From Thermostichus sp047461615 (GTDB lineage Bacteria; Cyanobacteriota; Cyanobacteriia; Thermostichales; Thermostichaceae), in contig NZ_JANSHI010000018.1 in assembly GCF_047461615.1 (NCBI RefSeq), positions 1-44,585 on the forward strand: a stretch of DNA of 44,585 nt. Reading direction: 5' to 3'. Positions 24,854 to 33,173 of the stretch are shown piece by piece; positions within the stretch are counted from its first letter, which is position 1, and each line of letters begins with the position of its first letter. The position numbers and the translations under genes were made by a program. Below the pieces are notes generated by a model. The model was not told the origin of the DNA and did no database searches. It saw only the letters and a program-made list of their open reading frames with translations.

Positions 24854-25606
24854 ATGTGCGGACGGTTTAGCCTGGCGGCGGCCCCCGAACTGCTGCAGCA
24901 GCATTTTCAAATCGAGATGGAGTCATGGCCAGCGCTCCAGCCCCGCTACAACATCGCCCCTTCTCAGCCGGTGCTGGCAGTGGTGGCCTCAACGGAGCTG
25001 GGACGGAAGGCAACCCAGTTCCGCTGGGGCCTGATCCCCAGGTGGAGCCGAGCTCCCCAGGCTAGCTGGATCAATGCCCGTTCTGAGACGGTGGCTGAGA
25101 AGCCCTCTTTCCGCGAGGCTTTCCGCCGCCGCCGCTGCCTGATCCCGGCCGATGGCTTCTACGAGTGGGCCGACCAGGGCACGGCCAAGCGACAACCCTA
25201 CTGGTTTTACCTGGTGGATCGACCGGTGTTTGCCTTTGCCGGCATTTGGGAGCGCTGGCGCAGCCCACAAGGGGTGGAGATAGAAACCTGCGCCATCCTC
25301 AACACGCCGGCCAATCGGCTGATGGGGCTTTTCCACGAGCGGATGCCGGCCATTTTGCCAGAAAGCGACTACGAGCTCTGGCTGGATCCCCAGGTGCAGG
25401 ATCCCAAGCGGCTGTTGCCCCTACTCCGCCCCTACCCGGCAGAGGCCATGGCCGCCTACCCCGTCAGCACCCATGTGAACAACCCTCGCCACGAGGATCC
25501 CACTTGCCGTGCTCCCATCGGGAAAGCGGTGCAGGGATCCAACCTCAGCGAGCCCGCCGGTAGCGCATCCCCGGCAGTTGCACCAGCCACCCCTCCAGTT
25601 CCATGA
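24854..25606 (+). CDS. SRAP / YedK-HMCES family abasic-site protein
   Basis: The protein has 250 residues. It forms a protective DNA-protein crosslink at abasic sites in single-stranded DNA. After Met removal Cys2 (MCGRF) is the crosslinking residue; Asn74 (INARSE), Glu104 (FYEWA) and His161 (HERMPAIL) complete the active site. It starts 9 bases after treS, with TGAGG upstream. The last 62 bases overlap the 3' end of dprA on the opposite strand, and the Ala/Pro-rich tail (from about residue 225) may be a recent extension. Confidence 0.93.
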   Translation: MCGRFSLAAAPELLQQHFQIEMESWPALQPRYNIAPSQPVLAVVASTELGRKATQFRWGLIPRWSRAPQASWINARSETVAEKPSFREAFRRRRCLIPADGFYEWADQGTAKRQPYWFYLVDRPVFAFAGIWERWRSPQGVEIETCAILNTPANRLMGLFHERMPAILPESDYELWLDPQVQDPKRLLPLLRPYPAEAMAAYPVSTHVNNPRHEDPTCRAPIGKAVQGSNLSEPAGSASPAVAPATPPVP

Positions 25607-26696
25607 GGAGCAGGGTGCTGGAAAGGGTGGCCATGTCCATCTGGGTGGCTTGGGCTAGGGCGTCGAGGCTGAGGACCTCATTGCCCAGGATCTGCCAGAG
25701 GAGTTGCTGCTGGGGATCGCTGGGGCCAGGGGACGCAGGCTGTTCTGGGGGCGGGGATCCTGGAACCAAGCCCAACTCTTTGAGCAGATCCTCGATCCCC
25801 AGGATCATGCCTGCCCCATGGCGGATGAGCTGCAGACAGCCACGGGCTGCCGCCGTGTCGATATTCCCTGGCAGGGCGTACACTTCCCGACCGTAGTGGT
25901 TGGCGAGCTGAGCAGTAATCAGCGCTCCTGAACGCTCTGGGGCCTCCATCACCAAGGTGGCGCGGCAGAGGCCGGCAATGATGCGGTTGCGCTGGGGAAA
26001 GTGCTCCTTGGCCGGCGGCGTGCCAGGGGGATACTCGCTGAGGACGGCCCCTTGCTCCAGGATGCGTTGGTAGAGGGGGCGATGATGGGCGGGGTAAACC
26101 TGATCCACCCCCGTTCCCAGCACAGCCACCGTCTTGCCCCCTGCCTCCAGACAGGCCTGGTGGGCGATGCCGTCGATCCCAGTGGCCAATCCCGACACCA
26201 CCACACAGCCGGCTTGCGCTAGGGCGGCGCTGACTTTCTGGGTCCACTGCCGACCGTAGGCGGTGGGGGCGCGGGTGCCGACAACGGCAATGGCCGGCTG
26301 CTGCCAGTCAGGACATTCTCCCAGGACGTAGAGAATAGGCGGCGGATCCGGCAGCTCCCACAGCAGCGGGGGATAGCCGGGATCCGCAGGGGTTAGGAAG
26401 GGGATCCCCGGCTTTTGAGCTTGCTCCAGGATCTCCCCAGGGTCGAGGGCAGGACGGGCGGAGAGGATCGCCTCTGCCAGGGTGGGGCCAATGCCCTCCA
26501 CCTGCTGCAGGGCTAGGGCGTCCGCCTGCCAGGCCTGTTCCAAGGATCCAAAAAACTCCGCCAGCCGCTTGAGGCGGTGGGGGCCGATCCCTCTAATCCG
26601 CGCCCAAGCGAGCCAATAGGGCCGCTCCCTTTCTCCGCGGCTTGGCCAAGGCTCCCTCTTGAGGGCGAGAGGTGAAGGAGAACTGGAGAAGGACAA
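25545..26696 (-). CDS. dprA: DNA processing protein DprA
   Basis: The protein has 383 residues from a TTG at 26696; a GTG at 26798 would add 34 residues and overlap the divergent gene. DprA loads RecA onto incoming single-stranded DNA in natural transformation. A helix-hairpin-helix region (RIRGIGPHRLKRLAEFFGS) precedes the Rossmann-like core with VGTRAPTAYG, VVSGLATGIDGIAHQ and FPQRNRIIAGL. A C-terminal winged-helix-like region (SLDALAQATQMDMATLSSTL, shown in part) follows. No in-frame ATG exists near the start of the conserved region, so the start is uncertain. Confidence 0.9.
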   Translation of the reverse strand: MSFSSSPSPLALKREPWPSRGERERPYWLAWARIRGIGPHRLKRLAEFFGSLEQAWQADALALQQVEGIGPTLAEAILSARPALDPGEILEQAQKPGIPFLTPADPGYPPLLWELPDPPPILYVLGECPDWQQPAIAVVGTRAPTAYGRQWTQKVSAALAQAGCVVVSGLATGIDGIAHQACLEAGGKTVAVLGTGVDQVYPAHHRPLYQRILEQGAVLSEYPPGTPPAKEHFPQRNRIIAGLCRATLVMEAPERSGALITAQLANHYGREVYALPGNIDTAAARGCLQLIRHGAGMILGIEDLLKELGLVPGSPPPEQPASPGPSDPQQQLLWQILGNEVLSLDALAQATQMDMATLSSTLLLMELEGWLVQLPGMRYRRAR

Positions 26697-26752
26697 TTGT
26701 CTGCACCAGTGGCTGTATCTTAATAATCGGCAAAAAATCAGGAGATGGACAA

Positions 26753-27004
26753 ATGTCAGGGTTAGATTCCGCGGGTGGCTCTCAGGAAGCCAGGCCACTG
26801 CGGTTTGGACAGGTGCGCCAGGCTTGGGTGTGGGGGGCTTACCCCCTGCTGTGGCTGTTGACCTGGGTGGGATCCCGCTCTGCCCAGCCGCAGCTTTGGG
26901 GGATCCCGGCCTGGTATTGGCTGGCGGGGTTGGCTGTCCTGCTGTTGGTACCTCTTAACTTCTACATTGTGCGCGTTTGCTGGCCGAGAGGCGGAGATGA
27001 GTAA
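26753..27004 (+). CDS. DUF997 (YhdT-like) small membrane protein
   Basis: The protein has 83 residues from the ATG at 26753, which has a good AGGAG site; upstream in-frame starts are less likely. Two membrane helices (about 22-42 and 50-72) and the C-terminal FYIVRVCWPRGGDE are seen. In many bacteria a DUF997 gene directly precedes a PanF-type sodium symporter, as here, where the two overlap by 8 bases. This suggests a small accessory subunit of the transporter, as inference from neighbourhood. Confidence 0.8.
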   Translation: MSGLDSAGGSQEARPLRFGQVRQAWVWGAYPLLWLLTWVGSRSAQPQLWGIPAWYWLAGLAVLLLVPLNFYIVRVCWPRGGDE

Positions 27005-28508
27005 CACGGTTTTGAGTCTGGGTGTGGTGGGGGCATACTTGCTGCTGCTGGCGGCCATTGGCTTCTGGAGCTATCGCCATAGCGGCCAGGATCCGGTCAG
27101 CTATTTCCTGGCGGGGCGAGGGCTGGGATCCCTGGCTCTAACCTTGACGACGCTGGCGACGCTGATCAGTGCCTTTACCTTCATTGGGGTGCCAGCGGAT
27201 GCCTATACCCACGGCCTAGGGATCTTCCTGGGGGTGGGAGTGACCACCGCCTTCATTTCGGGGCTGTTTTTGTGGGTGGGCTACCGGGTGTGGCTGGCAG
27301 CGCGCCACTTCGGCTTTATTACCCCTTCCGAGTTTTTTGGCCACCGCTTCAATAGCCCTCTCCTGGCCCTACTTTATTGCCTGAGCGCCCTGACGTTTAC
27401 TGCTCCCTACATCAGCATCCAGATTATCGGTGGGGCGCGCACGCTGGCTGCAGTCTTGGGGGAGGGGATCCCCTATTGGCCTCTGGCGGTGGTAGTGGCC
27501 TTGGTGATCTTGGCCTATGTCCTCTTCGGCGGATCCCAGGCGGTGGTCTGGACGGACGTGGTGCAGGGGATCATCTTGGTTTTGGGGATGGGGGTGGCTT
27601 TTGTGGCAGTGGCTTTGAGGTGGGGCCAGGAGGCTGGCAGCCAGTTGGATCCCTGGCTGAGCTTGCCCGGCCCGCAGGGGCGCTGGAGCTGGCAAACGCT
27701 GCTTGGCAACCAGCTGCTGTTTTTCATGGCCACGCCCCTTTTTCCCCAGTTTTTCCAGCGCTTCTACATGGCCAAAAGTGCCCGTCCCTTCCAAACCCTG
27801 ATGGTGGTCTGGCCGCTCCTTATTCTGCTGGTGTTTTTCCCGGCAGCCCTCATTGGCGTCTGGGGCCGGCTGGCTTTTCCTGATCTGCAGCAGCCGGATC
27901 AGGTCATGCCGCTGATGTTGCAGACCCTGCCTAGCGGCGTGGCGGCGGTGGTGATTACAGCAGCGCTAGCAGCTTTGATGTCCACGGCGGACTCGCAACT
28001 GCTTACAACCAGCTCCCTGGTTACGCGGGATCTGGTGGTTACTTTTCTCAAGCGCCCGCTTTCCCCTCACCAGGAGGAGCTGTTGGGCCGCGGGGTAGTG
28101 TTGGGGATTGGGCTAGTTTCCTTTGCCATTGCCGTCAGGCCGCCAGGGCTCATTGCCCAGATTGCCACCTGGAGCTTTCAGGGCTATGCCATGCTCTTTC
28201 CCATCCTGATGGCCGGCCTGTACTGGAAGCGGGCAACTCGCGCTGGAGCTGTGGCCGGGGCTTTGGTCTCCAGCGGCCTCACCTTGGGGTGGCTTTCGGG
28301 CCTGTTGCCCAAGGCTTGGACAGGGGGCTGGCTGCCGGTGATCCCGGCGGTGGTCATCGGCACAGCGGTGCTGGTGGGGGTGAGCTTGCTGACTCAGCCT
28401 GACCAGGAGAGGGTAGCCGCCTACTATGAGAACGGCCCTTGGGCAGAGGAAGGTTGCTCAGCTTCTGCCGCCAGCCAACCCCTTGAGAACCAGGAAGGTG
28501 CCGCCTAG
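26997..28508 (+). CDS. Sodium:solute symporter (SSS family, PanF-like)
   Basis: The protein has 503 residues from the ATG at 26997 inside the end of the upstream gene; GAGGCGGAG precedes it. About 13 hydrophobic segments are present. GRGLGSLALTLTTLATLISAFTFIG (shown in part) covers the first sodium-site helix, and LMSTADSQLLTTSSLVTRDL is the classical SSS signature with the sodium-binding serines. The paired DUF997 gene and the sequence suggest relation to the pantothenate permease PanF, but substrate cannot be read from sequence alone. The 3' end overlaps the convergent CPBP gene by 51 bases. Confidence 0.88.
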   Translation: MSNTVLSLGVVGAYLLLLAAIGFWSYRHSGQDPVSYFLAGRGLGSLALTLTTLATLISAFTFIGVPADAYTHGLGIFLGVGVTTAFISGLFLWVGYRVWLAARHFGFITPSEFFGHRFNSPLLALLYCLSALTFTAPYISIQIIGGARTLAAVLGEGIPYWPLAVVVALVILAYVLFGGSQAVVWTDVVQGIILVLGMGVAFVAVALRWGQEAGSQLDPWLSLPGPQGRWSWQTLLGNQLLFFMATPLFPQFFQRFYMAKSARPFQTLMVVWPLLILLVFFPAALIGVWGRLAFPDLQQPDQVMPLMLQTLPSGVAAVVITAALAALMSTADSQLLTTSSLVTRDLVVTFLKRPLSPHQEELLGRGVVLGIGLVSFAIAVRPPGLIAQIATWSFQGYAMLFPILMAGLYWKRATRAGAVAGALVSSGLTLGWLSGLLPKAWTGGWLPVIPAVVIGTAVLVGVSLLTQPDQERVAAYYENGPWAEEGCSASAASQPLENQEGAA

Positions 28509-29252
28509 AAAGAGCAGGCCCATCAGCCCAGCCAGAGGGTTGTTGCCGATCCCGGTGAGCCACGCTGGCGCCCTGCCGGTGTACTCGATCCAGGCCAAGT
28601 TGTTGACCCAGGTAACGCCCCACACCCAGCCGGCGTGCAGCCCCAGGCTGAGGCCTAGTTTGTTTTGGTTCCACACTTTTGCTTGAGCCAGCAGCAGGCC
28701 CATCAGCCACAGCCCTGGAAACTGAGGCCAGGTGGCAAGAACCTCCGCTGGCGGCTTCAAGAAATGGGCCAAAGCAAAGAGAAAGCTGGATCCCCATAGC
28801 GCCCTTGTCCAGCCGTAGTCCAACGCCATTTCCTGCACTAGCCAGCCGCGGAACAACAGCTCTTCCACCAGCGCCACTGCCAGGCCCACCCCCAGCCCGA
28901 GCAAGCCATAGCCGAGCAGGGATCCCCCTTCCACTGGCTTCCAGCTCAGCCAGCCCAGGGCCCCCTCCAGGCCAAACAGCAGGAAAAGCCCCCCGGCACC
29001 GATCCCCAAGCCCCAGAGGATCCCAGCCCAACAAGTCCAACTACTGTCCAAGCCATAGGCGGCAAACCCGGATCCCCACTGCCACAGCCAAAGGAGCAGC
29101 AGGGCATACAGCGGCAACCAAAGGTAGTCTTGCCCAAAGAGAACCCCCCCTAGCCCGACCCACGGCAGCCAGGCCAAGAGGGGGATTCCCAAAAACAGCC
29201 ACAGGCGTAGCGGAAAGGGAAAAACCTTGAGTTTCGCAATCAGCAGGCCCAC
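28458..29252 (-). CDS. CPBP family intramembrane glutamic protease
   Basis: The protein has 264 residues, mostly membrane helices. The three family motifs are present: EELLFRG (Glu130, Glu131, Arg135), FLFALAHF with His163, and GLSLGLHAGW with His206. Members cleave within the membrane (Rce1-like) or serve as immunity proteins to bacteriocins; no bacteriocin gene is nearby. The start is GTG, 15 bases after clpS, so the two may be one transcript. Confidence 0.88.
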   Translation of the reverse strand: MGLLIAKLKVFPFPLRLWLFLGIPLLAWLPWVGLGGVLFGQDYLWLPLYALLLLWLWQWGSGFAAYGLDSSWTCWAGILWGLGIGAGGLFLLFGLEGALGWLSWKPVEGGSLLGYGLLGLGVGLAVALVEELLFRGWLVQEMALDYGWTRALWGSSFLFALAHFLKPPAEVLATWPQFPGLWLMGLLLAQAKVWNQNKLGLSLGLHAGWVWGVTWVNNLAWIEYTGRAPAWLTGIGNNPLAGLMGLLFLGGTFLVLKGLAGGRS

Positions 29253-29267
29253 CCACGCTGCTCCTAA

Positions 29268-29549
29268 CTAGCGTTCCGGCTCAATCGAGCTGGTGAGGCC
29301 GTGCTGGCGCAACTGCTCACAATAAAACTCCGCAGGTTCCCGCGGCACCACGATAACCACGGCAACGCCGTTGTTGTGGGCTTCCAGCATGATTTCGGTG
29401 GCTTGCTGCGGCAGCAGGGACGGGATCACCTTCAGCAACACCTGCACCACGTACTCCATGGTGTTGACATCGTCGTTGTGCAGCAACACCCGGTACATGG
29501 GCATGTGCTTTGGGGTTACAGAAGGCTTAACCAGGGTCTCCGTAGCCAC
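29268..29549 (-). CDS. clpS: ClpS adaptor for the Clp protease
   Basis: The protein has 93 residues. ClpS delivers N-degron substrates to ClpC or ClpA with ClpP. MYRVLLHNDDVNTMEYVVQVL holds the binding-pocket Asn-Asp-Asp motif, and EAHNNGVAVV the conserved C-terminal part (both shown in part). The start is GTG with a strong AAGGAGGG upstream. No clp ATPase or peptidase gene lies in the window. Confidence 0.94.
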   Translation of the reverse strand: MATETLVKPSVTPKHMPMYRVLLHNDDVNTMEYVVQVLLKVIPSLLPQQATEIMLEAHNNGVAVVIVVPREPAEFYCEQLRQHGLTSSIEPER

Positions 29550-29770
29550 GACGATCCCTCCTTACAGCAAGGCAAGACGTACACCTGCAAAAAAAGGGGC
29601 AGAAAGGGGAAAAAGCCTTAATGGAATTTTAGCCTTCTCGGCAAGAGCCGTGAGGGGGAGCGGAAGAGAATTAAGACAATCTCACGGCTAGCGGGATCCC
29701 CTACTGAGATAGGTGACACTGGGACTAGGTTGCCAAAGTGCCGCGGAGCGCGAGGCCCAAGGAGGGGAGT

Positions 29771-30949
29771 ATGAGCAGGAGCCTGCTGGAGCAGTTGCGA
29801 GAGATCACCGTCGTGGTGGCCGACACGGGGGATATCAATGCCATCGAGACCTTTAAGCCGCGGGATGCCACCACCAATCCCTCTTTAATCACAGCGGCCG
29901 CCCAAATGCCCCAGTACCAGGGCATTGTCGATGAAACTTTGCTCAAGGCTCGCCAAGACCTGGGATCCAAAGCCGACCTCAAAACTGTGGTAGCCCACGC
30001 CGTCGACCAACTGGCGGTGGCCTTTGGCGTGCGCATTTTGTCCATTATTCCTGGCCGCGTCTCTACCGAGGTAGATGCCCGCCTCTCCTACGACACGGCA
30101 GCTACGGTTGCCAAGGCCCGCCATCTCATCGAGCTCTACAAGGCAGCAGGGGCGGATCCCGAGCGGGTGTTGATTAAAATTGCCGCCACCTGGGAAGGGA
30201 TCCGGGCTGCCGAGATCCTGGAAAAAGAAGGGATCCACTGCAACCTTACCCTGATGTTTGGCCTGCACCAGGCCATTGCCTGTGCCGAGGCGGGGGTAAC
30301 CCTCATCTCGCCTTTCGTGGGTCGCATCCTCGACTGGTACAAGAAACACACCGGCCGGGAGAGCTACCCGCCCGCCGAAGACCCAGGCGTGCAGTCGGTA
30401 ACCCAGATCTACAACTATCTGCGCAAATACGACTACCCAACAGAGGTGATGGGCGCCAGCTTCCGCAACATCGGGGAAATCCTCGAGCTGGCCGGCTGCG
30501 ACCTGCTCACCATCTCGCCGCCTCTGCTAGCGGAGCTGCAAAACACCGAAGGCCACCTGGAGCGCAAGCTGGATCCGGAAAAAGCCAAGAAAATGGACAT
30601 TCCCCGCCTGGTGATGGACCGAGCCACCTTCGATCAGATGCACCGGGAAAACCGCATGGCCTCGGAAAAGCTGGAGGAAGGGATCCAGGGCTTCTCCAAG
30701 GCGCTGGAGGTGCTGGAAAAACTGCTCGCCGAGCGGCTGCAGAAGCTGGAGGGCGCCAAGGAAACGATTACCCACGCCGCCCAGGATGTCTTCCGCCTCT
30801 ACGATCTGGATGGGGACGGCTTCATCACCCGCGAGGAGTGGATGGGGGCAGATCGCGTCTTCGATGCCCTCGACACCAACCAAGATGGCAAAATTACCCC
30901 CGAAGAAATGCTGGTTGGCCTAGGGGCAGCCGTTTACTTGAGGAATTAG
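29771..30949 (+). CDS. tal: Transaldolase with C-terminal EF-hand pair
   Basis: The protein has 392 residues and moves a dihydroxyacetone unit between sugar phosphates in the pentose phosphate pathway. The ATG at 29771 has AAGGAGG upstream; an earlier GTG is less likely. DATTNPSL (32-39) and the Schiff-base Lys136 in VLIKIAATWEG are the family signatures. After the catalytic barrel (to about 320), two calcium-binding EF loops follow: DLDGDGFITREE (345-356) and DTNQDGKITPEE (368-379). Both have all the usual acidic positions. The fusion is known in some cyanobacteria and suggests calcium-responsive control or assembly. Confidence 0.95.
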   Translation: MSRSLLEQLREITVVVADTGDINAIETFKPRDATTNPSLITAAAQMPQYQGIVDETLLKARQDLGSKADLKTVVAHAVDQLAVAFGVRILSIIPGRVSTEVDARLSYDTAATVAKARHLIELYKAAGADPERVLIKIAATWEGIRAAEILEKEGIHCNLTLMFGLHQAIACAEAGVTLISPFVGRILDWYKKHTGRESYPPAEDPGVQSVTQIYNYLRKYDYPTEVMGASFRNIGEILELAGCDLLTISPPLLAELQNTEGHLERKLDPEKAKKMDIPRLVMDRATFDQMHRENRMASEKLEEGIQGFSKALEVLEKLLAERLQKLEGAKETITHAAQDVFRLYDLDGDGFITREEWMGADRVFDALDTNQDGKITPEEMLVGLGAAVYLRN

Positions 30950-30953
30950 CTCC

Positions 30954-32453
30954 ATGGGCGAGAACTTCCGCCGCATCGGAGATGGGGTAGCTGCCCTAGA
31001 AGCTCAAGCCCGCCGCTGGATTGCCCAACGGCTGCAGGGGATCCCCTACGATCCGCCGCCGGGGCCGGCAGCCAGCCAGGTGCTGCAGTGGATAGAGAGG
31101 GACTTGCTCCCTCGCCTGCAGCAAACTCCCCAGGAGCTGGAAAACCTCCTGCGCGGTCTCAATGGCGGCTATGTGCCCAGCGGCCCTTCCGGCGCTCCCA
31201 CGCGGGGCCGGGTGGAGGTGTTGCCCACTGGGCGCAACTTCTACTCGGTGGACATCCGCGCCATCCCCACCCCGACAGCCTGGCAAGTTGGCTCGCTGGC
31301 TGCCGAGCGGCTGGTGGAGCGCTACGTGCAAGAGCAGGGGGAATATCCCCGCCATCTGGGCCTATCCGTGTGGGGAACTTCCACCCTGAGAACCGGTGGC
31401 GAGGACTGGGCCGAGGCGCTGGCGCTTTTGGGGGTCAGGCCCCGCTGGGATGGGGGACGGGTGGTGGATATCGAGATCCTGCCTGTAGCGGTTTTGGGGC
31501 GTCCCCGCGTGGATGTAACTCTGCGCATTTCTGGGTTTTTTCGGGATGCCTTTCCCAACCTGATTGCCCTCTTCGACCGGGCCGTGCAGGCCGTGGCCGC
31601 TCTGGAGGAGCCGGAAAGCGACAACCCCCTGCGGGCTCAGGTGCTAGCCGATACCCAGTACTGGCAGGAGCAAGGGATCCCCCCCTCAGAAGCGGCCAGG
31701 CGAGCGCGGCTGCGCATCTTTGGCTCCAAGCCGGGGGCCTACGGGGCCGGTCTGCAGGGGCTGATCGAGGCGCAAAACTGGGAAACGGAAGCGGATCTGG
31801 CCCGCGCCTACCTCAACTGGAGCGGCTACGCCTACTGGGCCGAGGGGGAGGGAGAGCCAGCCCCCGAAGCGCTGCGGCGGCAACTGGCCCGTCTGCAAGT
31901 TGTCCTGCACAACCAAGACAACCGCGAGCACGATCTCCTCGACTCGGACGACTACTACCAGTTTCAGGGGGGCATGGTGGCGGCCGTGCGAACGCTCCAG
32001 GGCCGCAACCCCCAGATCTACTTCGGGGATCACGCCCGTCCCCACAACCCCAAGATCCGCACCCTGGCCGAAGAGATCGACCGCGTCTATCGCGCCCGCG
32101 TCGTCAACCCCAAGTGGATTGCCGGCGTGATGCGCCACGGCTACAAGGGCGCCTTTGAGATGGCCGCCACGCTGGACTATCTCTTTGCCTACGATGTCAC
32201 CACCCACGCCGTGCCAGACTTCATGTACGCCGGGGTGGCCCGCGCCTACCTGCTGGATCCCCAGGTGCAGCAGTTTTTGCGAAGCCACAACCCCTGGGCC
32301 TTGCGGGATATGAGCGAGCGGTTGCTGGAGGCCCACCAGCGGGGCTACTGGCAAGAGCAAGCCCAGGAATTGCTGCCTCAGATCGAAGCCCTCATGCTAG
32401 AGATGGAAGCCCAGCTAGAGGCCAGCCAGGGATCCCTAGCGGGAGAACGTTAA
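30954..32453 (+). CDS. CobN-like cobaltochelatase, C-terminal half only
   Basis: The protein has 499 residues and aligns by motif with the C-terminal part of CobN/ChlH-type chelatase large subunits: VPSGPSGAPTRGRVEVLPTG, FYSVDIRAIPTPTAW, LSVWGTSTLR, ISGFFRDAFPNLI and KWIAGVMRHGYKGAFEM. CobN inserts cobalt into hydrogenobyrinate diamide in the aerobic B12 pathway and normally has about 1200-1300 residues; the first roughly 750 are absent here. The frame is intact, begins with an ATG 4 bases after the tal stop and has GAGGAATT upstream. It could be a split subunit whose other half is elsewhere, or a truncated paralogue moved next to tal. Confidence 0.85.
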   Translation: MGENFRRIGDGVAALEAQARRWIAQRLQGIPYDPPPGPAASQVLQWIERDLLPRLQQTPQELENLLRGLNGGYVPSGPSGAPTRGRVEVLPTGRNFYSVDIRAIPTPTAWQVGSLAAERLVERYVQEQGEYPRHLGLSVWGTSTLRTGGEDWAEALALLGVRPRWDGGRVVDIEILPVAVLGRPRVDVTLRISGFFRDAFPNLIALFDRAVQAVAALEEPESDNPLRAQVLADTQYWQEQGIPPSEAARRARLRIFGSKPGAYGAGLQGLIEAQNWETEADLARAYLNWSGYAYWAEGEGEPAPEALRRQLARLQVVLHNQDNREHDLLDSDDYYQFQGGMVAAVRTLQGRNPQIYFGDHARPHNPKIRTLAEEIDRVYRARVVNPKWIAGVMRHGYKGAFEMAATLDYLFAYDVTTHAVPDFMYAGVARAYLLDPQVQQFLRSHNPWALRDMSERLLEAHQRGYWQEQAQELLPQIEALMLEMEAQLEASQGSLAGER

Positions 32454-32492
32454 GTTCGGCTAAGATTCTTCTCATCCAAAGAGATCCCAGAC

Positions 32493-32813
32493 ATGAGCAA
32501 AGCCAAGCTGTTGCGGCAGATTCTGGGGCCGCTGCTAGAAGACTACCACTACTGGTTTGAGCGCTGCCGTCGCTTTTTGCAAGAAGAAACCCTGGACTTC
32601 ATCAGCCCAGAAGTGCAGCAGTCCCTCTTGGAGCGGGTCTTGGCTGCCCAAGCGGAGTTACAAGCAGCGGAAGCTCTCTATCGGTTATCGGACAATGAAG
32701 TTGGCATTGACCCGGCCCTGATGGCAAAATGGCATCGCCTGCTGATGGAGTGCGCCGAGCTGGGCCGCCGCTTTCGCCAACTTCACCCCTCTTCTGACTC
32801 CTCTGACTCGTGA
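32493..32813 (+). CDS. DUF2605 family protein
   Basis: The protein has 106 residues, almost all helical. LLEDYHYWFERCRRFL, VQQSLLERVLAAQAELQAAE and MAKWHRLLMECAELGRRFR (shown in parts) match the cyanobacterial DUF2605 family, of unknown role. It has a Ser/Asp-rich tail. Its stop TGA overlaps the ATG of the next gene, so the two are translationally coupled. Confidence 0.75.
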   Translation: MSKAKLLRQILGPLLEDYHYWFERCRRFLQEETLDFISPEVQQSLLERVLAAQAELQAAEALYRLSDNEVGIDPALMAKWHRLLMECAELGRRFRQLHPSSDSSDS

Positions 32814-33076
32814 TGCTGCAGATCCTCTACCTCATTGCTTTTGTCGCCATTGCCTTCGTGGCGCTGCGCAACCTGGTGGTTAACGTAGTAACTCTAAGCA
32901 AAGAAGAGCCCAAGGCCTCGCCGCGTCGCGCTCGCCGACAGGCGCCCCACCCGGAGCTCTTGGATGCGGATGGCAACCTGACGGAAGAGCCTTTGTTGGT
33001 TATTCGCGCAACCAGCCTAGAGGAAGCCCGCAGCCGCCTGGAGGATCTTTACTCTGGATCCCCTGACGAGGATTGA
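32813..33076 (+). CDS. DUF2973 family small membrane protein
   Basis: The protein has 87 residues. One N-terminal membrane helix (about 3-24, ILYLIAFVAIAFVALRNLVV) precedes a basic stretch (SPRRARRQ) and an acidic tail. This fits the cyanobacterial DUF2973 family. Its start overlaps the stop of the DUF2605 gene; the two families often sit together, suggesting a small membrane complex. Confidence 0.75.
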   Translation: MLQILYLIAFVAIAFVALRNLVVNVVTLSKEEPKASPRRARRQAPHPELLDADGNLTEEPLLVIRATSLEEARSRLEDLYSGSPDED

Positions 33077-33173
33077 AAGCGACAGGGGGGCTGCCGACCC
33101 CTGCGCAAAAGCCCAAGCAGGAGAGCCTTAGCTGCCCCTGGCTGCAGAGGCAGGCTGGCGGATCCTCAGCCGA

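Noticed and set aside
28458..29549. Bacteriocin immunity locus based on the CPBP protein
   Set aside because: No small peptide, modification or export genes accompany it; neighbours are clpS and a symporter.
33084..33105. Stem CAGGGG/CCCCTG between the DUF2973 gene and sbcC as a terminator
   Set aside because: The stem is short, there is no T-run, and GC-rich DNA yields such pairs by chance.
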